The notes under the pieces are model-generated. The model was not told where the DNA came from. It made no database searches and saw only the letters and a list, made by a program, of their open reading frames with translations. 64,000 nucleotides of DNA from the NCBI RefSeq assembly GCF_027366395.1, contig NZ_CP114771.1, forward strand, positions 1,302,001 through 1,366,000, given 5' to 3'. The DNA is from Endozoicomonas sp. GU-1. Lineage in GTDB: Bacteria; Pseudomonadota; Gammaproteobacteria; Pseudomonadales; Endozoicomonadaceae. Below, one piece after another: positions 9,104 through 18,028 of this stretch; positions within the stretch are counted from its first letter, which is position 1, and each line of letters starts with the position of its first letter. Both the position numbers and the translations under genes were made by a program.

Positions 9104-9135
9104 TGAACACTTGTTCAAATTGGACGCATGTTCAA
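9104..9135. promoter_or_regulatory. Putative TetR-type operator pair between divergent genes
   Basis: Two neighbouring imperfect palindromes share the half-site TGTTCA: TGAACACTTGTTCA at 9104-9117 and TTGGACGCATGTTCAA at 9120-9135. They lie between the MATE gene and the tetR gene, where a local repressor would be expected to act on both promoters. Position and symmetry support an operator; binding has not been shown. Confidence 0.6.
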
Positions 9136-9149
9136 TTCTTTTTTATGCT

Positions 9150-9803
9150 ATGTCAACCAGTAGTTATATCGGACAAATGCAGTCTATGAGTTACCTGCCA
9201 AAGGATGAAAAACGCAAAGCTATTCTGGAGGCCACCCTCTCCCTGGTGGTGTCCTGTGGCTTTGCCGGCATAACTGCCCGCAAGGTTGCCGCCGAAATGG
9301 GTGCCGCTACGGGAACCATTCACCATCACTTTTCGTCGCTGGATGAGTTGAAAACCGAAGTAATCCGTTATGCCATATCATCATCCGTTGACTCCGACCT
9401 GGAGGCCATTAAGGGATTACCACCCTACGAAGCCCTGCAGCAGATGTTACTGCCATCAAACTTCCCGGACCGTGAGTTTGAAAACCGGGTGTGGCTCAGT
9501 GCTGCCGATGAAATGTGGCGCAATGAACAGCTGAAAACGGTCTATTGTGAGTCCATGATCAGCCTGACAGACCTGATTGAAGGTGTGATTACCCTCGGCC
9601 AACAACAAGGATTGTTTGATCCAGCCCTGGATAGTCGGCAATGCGCCTGGAAGTTAATGGCCACCAGCTTCACACTGTCCAATTATTCCTACCTTGGTGA
9701 TAGCAGCCTCAATCTTACGGCCATCGATGAGTTGGTGATCAACGATATCCGGCTGACACTGGGCATAAAAGATTCCGGAAAAACCCAGCGAGCCCGCTTA
9801 TAA
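9150..9803 (+). CDS. TetR/AcrR family transcriptional regulator
   Basis: The N-terminal helix-turn-helix is clear: KRKAILEATLSLVVSCGFAG, then ITARKVAAEMGAATGTIHHHFSSLDEL, with the recognition helix and the TIHHHF signature of TetR proteins. The rest is a variable helical ligand-binding domain. The frame is open from 9081 but the first ~23 codons would overlap the operator palindromes. ATGs at 9150, 9177 and 9186 are all in frame, and 9150 is used here with low certainty. It is divergent from the MATE exporter and probably represses it until an effector molecule binds. Length is typical for the family. Confidence 0.88.
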   Translation: MSTSSYIGQMQSMSYLPKDEKRKAILEATLSLVVSCGFAGITARKVAAEMGAATGTIHHHFSSLDELKTEVIRYAISSSVDSDLEAIKGLPPYEALQQMLLPSNFPDREFENRVWLSAADEMWRNEQLKTVYCESMISLTDLIEGVITLGQQQGLFDPALDSRQCAWKLMATSFTLSNYSYLGDSSLNLTAIDELVINDIRLTLGIKDSGKTQRARL

Positions 9804-10029
9804 ATCAACATCCGTCATCGTGTTGTTTTTTAATAGTCACACTGTCGCCCGGCGTGTAAGGGCCGGAACCTTTTTCAGGGTGATTGCTCTAAGGACCCTG
9901 AAACATATTCGGACTGATGGTAATTATCATGCAACCACTTAATGCCAGGGGTTATCCTGGCTTGCTACCAACCGGTGCTGCTGAAAACTCACCGGCGTCA
10001 AAGGCATTAGTCGACACTGCTTTATCGGC

Positions 10030-11625
10030 TTGTGCAAAACAGATTCCCCAAGCTTTGGCCCCGGCGATCAGACAACATCCGATGGCAATGGATTACCACC
10101 GCCCAATGGTCGCAAACGGTCTGTGGCAGTGCAGTTGGGAGTCAGGACCGAGGGTCTTGCTGTTACCGACGACAACCGTTGTGTGAGTGCATACTCTGCC
10201 AACGCTGCCAGCAGACTCCCACTGAATTGTGCCGTTGAGTCCGGGGATATCAGGATGGTGGCGTGGCCACTGCAAAATGGTACAGAGGTTGATGGCAGCG
10301 ACGAAAAATTGCTCAAGCGACCTGCCTGCCAGTTCCCCACCAGCCAGGAGCTTACTCCATTGAGCCGGGCTGCCATATACGGGTTACCTGACATAGCGAG
10401 GTTGCTGTTGGAGTCCGGGGCACCTGTTGACCACTGCGATGCCAAGGGCCTACCCCCACTGGCTATGGCTGCCGGCCGGGGTAACATCAAAGTAATGCAG
10501 CTGTTGCTGGATTACCGGGCAAACGTTAACGGCAATACCATCGGCTTACGGACTCCCGTGACCCAGGCTGCCAGGTGGGGACAGGTGAAAGCGATAAGCC
10601 TGTTGCTGGAACATGGCGCAGATATTCACAACCGTGCCCGCGGAGAGGCAACGCCTCTGACTCAGGCGGCAAAGTACGGGCGGGTTGGGGCGATAAGCCT
10701 GCTACTGAGCAGGGGAGCCGACGCTAATAGCCAAGCTTCCGGATTCAGGACACCTCTGTGGAAGGCTGCGGCCAGGGGACATACTGAGAGTGCCCGGCTA
10801 CTGCTGAGTCATGGAGCCAACATTAACAGCTGTGAAAATAATAGCTATTACCAGTGGAATCCTCTGAGTGAAGCGGTCAGGAATGGGCATATTGAGCTTG
10901 TCAAGCTGTTGTTGGAACATGGCGCGCAGTGGAAAGATTCGAACCGGTTAGGTCTGCTGAACCTGGCCGTTGAAAAAGCCTGCATCGAGATCGTGAGATT
11001 ACTGTTGCAGCATCATGCAGATGACGTAAGCCGCTTTAAACACTGCATATTTTCACCACTGTCAGTGGCCGTCGACAGGTCGGATTTTGAGGTAGTGAAA
11101 CTTCTGTTGCAAGCGGGCGCTAATCCTGATGGCTATGCCTTTGATATCTGGAACCTCCCTCCGCTGGCTCTTGCGGCCCGATCCGGGCACATTAAATTAG
11201 TTAAACTGCTGTTGCAATCGGGTGCCGATATTCACGGCAATAAAGTTGGGGAGTATACGCCCCTGACCCAGGCGGCCGCAGCAGGACATTACCGGGTGGT
11301 GCGGTTTTTGTTGCATCATAAAGCAGATGTTCATAGCCGTGACTGTAAAAAAGGTACCCCCCTGTTTTGGGCCAACAAACACGGGTTTTGTGAAATTGCT
11401 TTTGAACTGCTCTACCACGGCGGCTGTCCTCAAAGAAGCCTGGCACCGGATGTTATCCAGAAAGTCACTGAAAAATTTGGCGGCAGCTTTCTGGAAACAC
11501 CTCTCAGTCTAAAAGTTCTGTGCAGGAGGAGGCTGATTGAGGTGTTTGATAAACAAACAATGTCTTCTTTCGATTTGCCTTATTTGTTGAAAAATGAACT
11601 TCTGAATGAAAAAATTTTCCCCTGA
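10030..11625 (+). CDS. Ankyrin-repeat protein (5' end uncertain)
   Basis: From about residue 100 to 470 the protein is a continuous array of roughly eleven ankyrin repeats, recognisable from recurring TPLxxAAxxGHxxxVKLLLxxGAD cores (for example TPLTQAAKYGRVGAISLLLSRGAD and PPLALAARSGHIKLVKLLLQSGAD). Ankyrin arrays bind proteins, and in symbionts they are often secreted host-targeting factors; that role is inferred. The first start codon in this frame is a TTG at 10030 with no convincing ribosome site. A different frame starts with an ATG at 9929 and runs to 10186, and a third frame encodes a CECILCQRC cysteine motif around 10190-10215. The authentic N-terminus may therefore have been lost to one or two frameshifts. 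A GC-rich hairpin follows the stop. Confidence 0.8.
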   Translation: MCKTDSPSFGPGDQTTSDGNGLPPPNGRKRSVAVQLGVRTEGLAVTDDNRCVSAYSANAASRLPLNCAVESGDIRMVAWPLQNGTEVDGSDEKLLKRPACQFPTSQELTPLSRAAIYGLPDIARLLLESGAPVDHCDAKGLPPLAMAAGRGNIKVMQLLLDYRANVNGNTIGLRTPVTQAARWGQVKAISLLLEHGADIHNRARGEATPLTQAAKYGRVGAISLLLSRGADANSQASGFRTPLWKAAARGHTESARLLLSHGANINSCENNSYYQWNPLSEAVRNGHIELVKLLLEHGAQWKDSNRLGLLNLAVEKACIEIVRLLLQHHADDVSRFKHCIFSPLSVAVDRSDFEVVKLLLQAGANPDGYAFDIWNLPPLALAARSGHIKLVKLLLQSGADIHGNKVGEYTPLTQAAAAGHYRVVRFLLHHKADVHSRDCKKGTPLFWANKHGFCEIAFELLYHGGCPQRSLAPDVIQKVTEKFGGSFLETPLSLKVLCRRRLIEVFDKQTMSSFDLPYLLKNELLNEKIFP

Positions 11626-11626
11626 A

Positions 11627-11648
11627 GCCCTGCCAGGAATGGCAGGGC
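11627..11648 (+). terminator. Hairpin after ankyrin gene
   Basis: A perfect 8-bp stem GCCCTGCC/GGCAGGGC with an AGGAAT loop begins 2 bases after the stop codon of the ankyrin gene. It lacks a strong T-run, so it may act as a weak or factor-assisted terminator or an RNA-stabilising end. Confidence 0.5.
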
Positions 11649-11763
11649 GGTGATTCCTGCACCCTTGCTCAGGCACCCCTGGTAACTGCTCCTGCATCCA
11701 TGCAGCGTTACAACTACGTTTACCAATAAGCGGCTGTATTAAATCTACTCTTTGCAAATAGGC

Positions 11764-13284
11764 TTATTTAATCTCCAGCACCTGCTCTTCGATCTTCTTT
11801 TTCCAGATCTGCGGACCAGTGTTGTGTACCGATTCGCCACGGCAGTCTACCGCTACGGTCACCGGCATATCTTCCACTTCAAATTCGTAGATCGCTTCCA
11901 TTCCCAGTTCAGGGAAGGCCAGCACTTCCGCCTTTTTCACCGCCTGGGAGACCAGGTAGGCGGCACCACCGACGGCGATCAGGTAAACAGACTCATTATC
12001 CCTGATAGCCTCAATGGCTGCCGGGCCGCGCTCTGCCTTACCGATCATACCGGCAAGCCCGGTGCTCTCCAGCATGGTGCGGGTAAACTTATCCATACGG
12101 GTTGAGGTGGTTGGGCCAGCCGGGCCAACGGCTTCATCACGCACAGGGTCAACGGGGCCTACGTAATAGATAAAGCGCCCTTTCAGATCAACCGGCAGCT
12201 CTTCCCCTTTGGAGATCATATCTACCATGCGCTTATGGGCGGCATCCCGACCGGTGAGAATCTTGCCAGACAGCAGCACAGTATCGCCTGGCTGCCAGCT
12301 TTTGATGTCATCATGGCTCAGGTTGTCGACATTGACCTTGCGCACCCCTTCGCCCATATCCAGGCTGACTTCCGGGTAGTCATCAATATTCGGTGCTTTC
12401 TGATATACCGGACCACTGCCGTTCAAGGTAAAGTGGGCATGGCGAGTGGCGGCACAGTTGGGAATCATGGCCACAGGCAGAGAGGCGGCGTGGGTGGGGT
12501 AATCCTTGATCTTGATATCCAGCACGGTGGTCAAACCACCCAGCCCCTGGGCACCGATGCCCAGCTTGTTCACTTCATCCATAATCTCCAGACGCAGTTC
12601 TTCCACCCGGTTCTGTGGACCACGGGCACGGAGTTCATGAATGTCGATGGGTTCCATCAAGGCTTCTTTGGCCATCAGCATGGCTTTTTCAGCGGTGCCG
12701 CCAATACCGATACCCAACATGCCCGGAGGACACCAGCCAGCCCCCATGGTCGGTACCGTCTTTTTCACCCACTCAACAATGCTGTCGGATGGGTTGAGCA
12801 TGACCATTTTGGATTTGTTTTCAGAGCCACCACCTTTGGCAGCCAGTTCCACCTCAACGGTGTCTCCCGGCACCAGGGTCATATGGATAACCGCTGGCGT
12901 GTTGTCTCTGGTATTTTTGCGGGCACCGGCAGGATCGGCCAGGACGGAAGCACGGAGCACGTTGTCCGGATGGGTATAGGCCCGGCGAACGCCTTCGTTG
13001 ATCAGGTCTTCAATGGAGCGGTCAGTATCAAAACGTACGTTCATACCCACACGGACAAAAACAGTAACGATACCGGTATCCTGGCAGATAGGACGCTTAC
13101 CCATGGCGCACATTCTGGAGTTCACCAGAATCTGGGCCATGGCATCTTTCGCCGCCCTGGATTCTTCTTTCTGGTAGGCCTGATAAACCGCATCAATAAA
13201 ATCAATGGGATGATAGTAGGAAATAAACTGCAGTGCGTCCGCCACACTCAGAATTAAGTCATCTTCCCGAATCACAACATTCAT
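11764..13284 (-). CDS. fumA: Fumarate hydratase, class I (iron-sulfur)
   Basis: This enzyme interconverts fumarate and malate in the TCA cycle with an oxygen-sensitive [4Fe-4S] cluster. Class I signatures are clear: CQDTG near residue 63, GGGSENKSKM near 130, CPPG near 155, GIGGTAEKAM, NCAATRHAHF, and the C-terminal beta-domain motif VGPAGPTTSTRMDKFT followed by GKAERG. The 506-residue single-chain length matches the pseudomonad/gamma class I enzyme with fused alpha and beta domains. The ATG at 13284 follows a good AAGGGGTG ribosome site 7 bases upstream. It stands alone, with a short AT-rich spacer on the 3' side and a repeat-containing region upstream. The fumA symbol follows common usage for this class. 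Confidence 0.93.
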   Translation of the reverse strand: MNVVIREDDLILSVADALQFISYYHPIDFIDAVYQAYQKEESRAAKDAMAQILVNSRMCAMGKRPICQDTGIVTVFVRVGMNVRFDTDRSIEDLINEGVRRAYTHPDNVLRASVLADPAGARKNTRDNTPAVIHMTLVPGDTVEVELAAKGGGSENKSKMVMLNPSDSIVEWVKKTVPTMGAGWCPPGMLGIGIGGTAEKAMLMAKEALMEPIDIHELRARGPQNRVEELRLEIMDEVNKLGIGAQGLGGLTTVLDIKIKDYPTHAASLPVAMIPNCAATRHAHFTLNGSGPVYQKAPNIDDYPEVSLDMGEGVRKVNVDNLSHDDIKSWQPGDTVLLSGKILTGRDAAHKRMVDMISKGEELPVDLKGRFIYYVGPVDPVRDEAVGPAGPTTSTRMDKFTRTMLESTGLAGMIGKAERGPAAIEAIRDNESVYLIAVGGAAYLVSQAVKKAEVLAFPELGMEAIYEFEVEDMPVTVAVDCRGESVHNTGPQIWKKKIEEQVLEIK

Positions 13285-13520
13285 TGGTTTTCACCCCTTG
13301 TTCTACGATTTTATTCCGCAATCCGACCTTGCCGATTTGAACCTGTGCAATAAACTGAGAGCATTATGCCCATTTGCACAGTTTTAACGGCAGGCAAACC
13401 TCATCTTATTTTGACGGGGATTATACCAACGCCAAAAGCTAATAACATTGATTAACCGCAGGAGAGGTAAAGTTTTCTCAAAAAGCGTCGCTACGGACGC
13501 TTAAGTCCGACAGGCTCCTT

Positions 13521-13720
13521 GTACATGGTTTCAATGAGTTTGACGTGTACGATCTCCGTTCACCCTGAGCGGAGTCGAAGGGTGCTTGGCACGATCTATC
13601 AGAGTCCGGAGTTTCCGCCTTTAGGCCCTATGGGTCCTTCGATGCTTCGACAAGCTCAGCACTCAGGACGAACGGAGTGCGGAGGCACGACAACCCGTCA
13701 AACTCATTGAAACCATGTAC
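13521..13720. repeat. Palindromic MITE-like repeat with perfect 25-bp arms
   Basis: A 200-bp element bounded by perfect 25-bp inverted arms at 13521-13545 and 13696-13720. Inside lies a second imperfect inverted pair, CTCCGTTC-CCTGAGCGGAGTCGAAGG on one side and CTTCGACAAGCTCAG-GACGAACGGAG on the other. The inner pair recurs at 17131-17222. It codes for nothing plausible and should fold into a long RNA or DNA hairpin. It is a short repeat of the MITE/REP kind, probably mobilised in trans (inference). Confidence 0.8.
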
Positions 13721-13801
13721 TATGAGTACAACTGGTATTATCGATTGCAGGTTGTAAACTTGCACACCAAATTCACTGTGCAACATATCAGGTTTTTTTC
13801 C

Positions 13802-14344
13802 GTGCCGAAGATTCAATTTCAGGGCAACAGTTACCCGATGGATGAGAACGAGAACCTTCTGGATGGATTACTGCGCCAGCATGCCAGGGCACCCTGGTCC
13901 TGCCGGGCCGGGGTCTGTCACTCCTGCATGCTTCGGGTGACAGCCGGGCCTGTACCGACAGAAGCCCAGTCGTTACTGACTGCTGAGCAAATCAAAAAAG
14001 GCTATATTCTCGCCTGTCAGACCAAAGTAACTGGTGATTTAAGCCTGGCACTGCCTACCCGGGATGAAGTGCCCGGCATTCTTACTGAGCTGACGTCACT
14101 CAGCTCAACGGAAGTCATCATCAAGTTATCCACCCGCCTGCCTTTCGAGGTTGCCATTGGCGAACATATTACCCTGGTATCCAATGAAGGCTTTGAAGCC
14201 ACTTACCCGGTTACCGGCTTCAACGACGAGTCACAAACACTGGAGTGCATTATTGCTCGCTCCGCAGGGGGCAGCCCATTCAGTGCCTGGATTCACTCTG
14301 AGGCAAGAGCAGGCGACCGTCTGATGGTGATCAAGAATGGCTAA
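13802..14344 (+). CDS. [2Fe-2S] ferredoxin-domain protein with partial reductase-like domain
   Basis: The N-terminal ~80 residues are a plant-type ferredoxin fold. The cluster ligands are visible as C-x4-C-x2-C in SCRAGVCHSCML, with the fourth Cys in ILACQTKV. The remaining ~95 residues resemble the start of a flavin-binding beta-barrel (LPFEVAIGEHITLVSNEG), as in ferredoxin-NAD(P)H reductase-type oxidoreductases. The NAD(P)-binding half is absent, so it is either a short electron carrier or a truncated reductase. The frame is open from an ATG at 13715, but that ATG lies inside the 25-bp arm of the upstream repeat. The in-frame GTG at 13802, preceded by CAGG and starting MPKIQFQG, is more likely real. 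The next gene is convergent, separated by one base. Confidence 0.78.
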   Translation: MPKIQFQGNSYPMDENENLLDGLLRQHARAPWSCRAGVCHSCMLRVTAGPVPTEAQSLLTAEQIKKGYILACQTKVTGDLSLALPTRDEVPGILTELTSLSSTEVIIKLSTRLPFEVAIGEHITLVSNEGFEATYPVTGFNDESQTLECIIARSAGGSPFSAWIHSEARAGDRLMVIKNG

Positions 14345-14345
14345 A

Positions 14346-16489
14346 TTACTCTCTGACCGGTAACGCATCAAGGGTTTTGTCATGCCCCATCCTTTGTGGA
14401 TCCACATAATTTCTTGAGAATATATCGCGGGACATACAGCCGGTTTCTGCATTAACCAAGCTGAAGGAAGGCTGACGCACCACCTCCTGAAAGGCGACCG
14501 ATCCATCGGGCATAACCTCGGAGTGGGCAAGATAGGCATCCACCAGCCCATGGGTATAATCAATCCCTTCTGTCTCAAAGCCCTTCAATACCAGAACTTC
14601 ACCAGTTTTACAGCCCAGCGCGATTTCATCACCGGTTGCCGTACTTTTAATAATGGCCGGATGGCGACTGCCCAGGGGGAACTGAATGCTGCCGTAGTAA
14701 TAATGCTCACCGTTGTCCCGGTGTTCCACCAGCACATCCCAGAAAGCCATAACATTGATAAACTCCCGGCCTCTATGATCCTTGACGATATTATTGCCGT
14801 GTTCACCTTTATCCAGGTATGAGCCTGCCACCTTGAAGCGGCGGGTAATGGCCTGATCAAAGTTGATGATGCCGGGATCCTGTTCTGCTGCAATCTGATA
14901 CGCCACAGGGCGGCTGGGTAGAATGTTGACAGCGGTCTCTTTGGATGGTTTTGCTTTATCTGATTCCTGTTGCACCAGGGCAGCTTCGTGCTTTTTCTTT
15001 TCAGCAAGGAGCTGTTCTTCGCCCTCTCCTTGCGGATGCGTTCCCGCTCTTCGTCCTTACGCTTTTTCTCCTGGGCTAAGGCTTCAACCTTCCCTCTTTT
15101 TTTCTTTTCAACCTGCGCTTTTTCGGCTTTGTTTTTTTCTTCAGCCTTGAGTTTTTCTTCTGCCAACTTCAGCTCTTCGGCTTTTGCTTTCTCTTCTCTG
15201 ACCTTTTCCTCTGCTTTCCGCTTTTCTTCAGCCAGCCTCAACTCTTCGGCTTTTGCTTTCTCTTCTCTAGCCTTTTCCTCAGCTTTCTGCTTTTCTTCAG
15301 CCAGCTTCAACTCTTCTGCTTTTGCTTTCTCTTCTCTGGCTTTTTCCTCTGCTTTTCGCTTTTCTTCAGCCACTTTCAACTCATCGGCTTTGGCCTTTTC
15401 TTCCGTTTTTCGTTTTTCTTCAGCCAGTCTCAATGGTTCAGCTTTGGCTTTTTCTTCCTCTACCTTGCGTTTTTCTTCAGCCACTCTCAACGCTTCAGCT
15501 TTGGCTTTTTCTTCCTCTGCTTTCCGTTTTTCTTCAGCCATTCTCAACGCTTCGGCTTTGACCTTTTCCTCCGCTTTCCGCTTTTCTTCAGCCGCTCTCA
15601 ACGCTTCGGCTTTGGCCTTTTCCTCTGCTTTTCGCTTTTCTTTAGCCAGTCTCAACTCTTCGGCTTTGGCTTTTCTCTTAGCCCTGCGCTGTTCCTCAGC
15701 CAACCTTAACTCTTCCGCTTTGGCTTTCTCTTCCGTTTCCCGTGCCAGCCTCTGCTCTTCAGCTTTCTTTCTGGCCTGCTCCCTTGCCTGACGGGCCTCA
15801 TTTACCCGGGCCAATCTTGCCTGGTCCTTTTCTTTAACTACTGCTGACTTTGCGTCACTGACCTTGCTATTGTCCTTCTGTACACTCCCTGAACGCGGCC
15901 CCTGCTGCTCCCTCCCCTTATCGAGTTTTGTCGGCCTGACAACTTTTGCCTCCCGTGCTTTTGAATCTCTGGTAATGGCGGTGTTGACAGGCATTTGACG
16001 TACAACACCTGTCTCATTTTCCACCTCAGGTTTTAAGCCTCTTTGCTGCTCCGCTGTGACTACTGTCTGCTCAACCGGCACCACCACTTCCTGTGCCCTG
16101 GTTTCGGACTCATTGTTACCGACCAGTACCACCTCTTCATTCAGGTTCTTTTCTGCCAACCGGATATCCATAAACTTCAGAAAAGTTTCTGCCTGCACCG
16201 GGTCGGTAAGGTCAAGGGCGGCAACCTGGTTATAGAATTTAAAATCCCTGGATACACTGAGGTTTTGTGGATTGATATTCGCCCTTCTTTTTTGTTGGAG
16301 CTGGCCACCGGACTCCCCATCAGCCAGCACCGTATAGAGAGGTACACCATCGTCGCTGTCCTTATCGGAGGCTTCTGCCTTTTGCGCATGGGCGATGGTT
16401 GAGGAGGCGGCAATAATCACTGCAGCAGACAGAACGGTTATGGCTGACTTCACTGTTCTGCCAGCAAAACCTTTATCCGGATTTCCCAT
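14346..16489 (-). pseudogene. Frameshifted periplasmic TolA-like coiled-coil protein
   Basis: The ATG at 16489 starts a signal peptide (a basic N-region, then AITVLSAAVIIAASSTIAHA), so the product is exported. Residues about 200-480 are a very long Ala/Glu/Lys coiled coil built from repeated AEEKRKAEEKAKAEAL units, as in TolA or other envelope-spanning helical proteins. Near 15025-15035 the frame changes. The remainder continues in the other frame from about 15005 down to 14346 as a ~215-residue globular domain of unknown family (VAYQIAAEQDPGIINFDQAITRR onward). The upstream frame instead reads nonsense to 14585. Read through the shift, the protein would be about 715 residues. Decay, slippage in the repeat or assembly error could explain the break. 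The function of the C-terminal domain was not recognised. Confidence 0.75.
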
Positions 16490-16731
16490 AAGACCTGCAC
16501 CTTGAATATCATGTAAAGGGGACTTCGCCGTATAGCCTGAAAACAACTGAGCGGAGGGCTTCTGCAATAAGGTGGTATGAGCATAGACCATGAAAAAAAA
16601 TCATCCATAAACCAGTGCAAGGGGTTAGAAATATATGATTTCACAGGGTTAGCTACTTATAATGTGCCAGAAAGAGATTGCCAGGTAAGACAAACTCCTT
16701 GTCGTTCGGGCCGGGACTGAAGAGGTGATGT

Positions 16732-17049
16732 ATGGGAATGAAAGAAAATATCATCGATAAGCTGAATGAGTCCTTACAGAATGACTTAATCGATGTAACC
16801 AATGAGAGCCATCTGCACAACACGCCACCGGGCTCAGAGTCACACTTTAAGGTAGTGATTGTCAGTGAAGCATTTGAAGGGAAAATGCCGGTCAAACGGC
16901 ACCAGATGATCTACGGACTGCTGGCTGACGAACTGCGAGAGCAGATTCATGCGCTGGCGCTACACACTTACACACCCGTTGAGTGGCAGACAAGAACCAG
17001 ACCGCCCCGACATCACCGGATTGCCGGGGCGGCAGTAAAAAGTAAATAA
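16732..17049 (+). CDS. bolA: BolA family protein
   Basis: The 105-residue protein has the BolA fold pattern: an N-terminal helix (IIDKLNESL), a variable strand region, and the core motif SHFKVVIVSEAFEGKMPVKRHQMIYGLLADEL with the conserved FEG and RH residues. BolA proteins work with monothiol glutaredoxins in iron-sulfur cluster handling and affect stress morphology. The ATG at 16732 follows AGAGGTG at good spacing. The last ~15 codons contain a CCGCCCCG/CGGGGCGG inverted repeat (17002-17032) and encode a non-conserved basic tail, so the transcript end folds within the coding sequence. It is divergent from the TolA-like gene. Confidence 0.9.
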   Translation: MGMKENIIDKLNESLQNDLIDVTNESHLHNTPPGSESHFKVVIVSEAFEGKMPVKRHQMIYGLLADELREQIHALALHTYTPVEWQTRTRPPRHHRIAGAAVKSK

Positions 17050-17090
17050 GTGGCCTGTCTCTTTCGGGTGGCGGGTAACGGGAAGCGCTG

Positions 17091-17265
17091 AGTAATTGTC
17101 CTTAAATAATTCCGACTTTCAGAACTCACTCTCCGTCCATCCTGAGCGGAGTCGAAGGGTGCCTGGCACAATCTATCATGCCTCGGAGTTAACGCCCTTC
17201 GACAGGCTCAGGACGAACGGAGTTCGTAGGCTCCGAAATGTGTAAATTATTCAAGGACTATTCCT
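17091..17265. repeat. MITE-like element A with nested inner palindrome
   Basis: The outer imperfect inverted arms are 17091-17111 and 17245-17265, related to AATTGTCCTTAAATAATTCC. Inside is the CTCCGT-TCCTGAGC-GTCGAAGGG palindrome (17131-17222) that also forms the core of the 13521-13720 repeat. The outer arms match those of element B at 36393-36549, which has a different core. It lies between the ends of bolA and cysH. Confidence 0.75.
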
Positions 17266-17290
17266 TACCAGAAATGTCGAATGCCAGTTC

Positions 17291-17914
17291 CTAACCCGCC
17301 ACAGAAGTATGCAAACCACACTCCCGGTGACCGTATACTTTTGTCGGGTCGTAGTAATCTTCTTCGATGGGCAGATCGTGGGTGACCAGGTACTCCTCAA
17401 CATCGAGTTCCGTCCAGTTAAGGAGTGGTGCCACCCGGTAATAACCATTGTTGGTCAGACTGACCACATCAAGGTTCTGCCGGAATTCAGTCTGATCCTT
17501 ACGGATGGCGGTCAGCCAGTAATCCGGTGCGGATGCGTCCATGGCACGGGCAAAAGGCTCCAGTTTTACCTGCCGGGTAAACTCATCATGTTCCGGGGTG
17601 TCAACCTCCGGCACACCACCGTAAATGGCATCACGGAAACCACGACTGTATTGTGGGTGAAAGACCCGGATATTGAGCTGCAAACGCCGAATCAGCTGGT
17701 CAGCAAAGCGGTAAGTCGCTTCAGTACCGTAGCCCGAATCGATCCAGACCACTGGGATATCCGGCTTGACCCGGGTGGCCATATGGATAATGGCCGCTTC
17801 ATGGGGCCCGAAGTTGGTGGTCAGCACCGGTTTTTCAGCACGCTGGACGGCCCACTGGATAATAGCCTGCGGGCTCAGAGTCGACAGATCCTGATTAATC
17901 ATCTCCAGATTCAT
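17291..17914 (-). CDS. cysH: Phosphoadenylyl-sulfate (PAPS) reductase
   Basis: It reduces PAPS to sulfite in assimilatory sulfate reduction, with electrons from thioredoxin or glutaredoxin. The PAPS-binding P-loop-like segment VLTTNFGPHEAAIIHM is near residue 31 and is followed by PVVWIDSGYGTEATYRFADQL. The catalytic C-terminal motif ECGLH is present at the end, as in the E. coli enzyme. The paired cysteines of the iron-sulfur APS-reductase branch are absent, which supports PAPS as the substrate. The ATG at 17914 follows a GGGG purine run, and an upstream in-frame ATG at 17947 is less likely. At about 207 residues it is shorter than E. coli CysH (244). Confidence 0.9.
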   Translation of the reverse strand: MNLEMINQDLSTLSPQAIIQWAVQRAEKPVLTTNFGPHEAAIIHMATRVKPDIPVVWIDSGYGTEATYRFADQLIRRLQLNIRVFHPQYSRGFRDAIYGGVPEVDTPEHDEFTRQVKLEPFARAMDASAPDYWLTAIRKDQTEFRQNLDVVSLTNNGYYRVAPLLNWTELDVEEYLVTHDLPIEEDYYDPTKVYGHRECGLHTSVAG

Positions 17915-18028
17915 TATTTTCCCCATCAATCCATAACTTAACAACATGCACTATAAGAGTGAGGCTTTATAACCACAAAGATTAATATGGACTATAAATA
18001 TTACTGAATTAAATGCCATCTTCAGTAC

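Noticed and set aside
11327-11512. Short alternative-frame open stretches in the ankyrin gene
   Set aside because: Shadows of the ankyrin array, which has strong periodic LLL/GAD cores in the called frame.
12235-13257. 340-codon plus-strand open frame
   Set aside because: It is the exact antisense of the fumarase gene, with a Gly/His-rich composition typical of such shadows and no recognised domain.
14970-15791. 273-codon plus-strand Ser/Phe/Ala-rich repeat frame
   Set aside because: It is the complement of the AEEKRKAEEK coiled-coil repeats; the SSAFRFSSA pattern is an artefact of that repeat.
17002-17032. Terminator within bolA 3' end
   Set aside because: The CCGCCCCG/CGGGGCGG hairpin is inside the coding sequence and has no T-run, so it is noted in the gene entry only.
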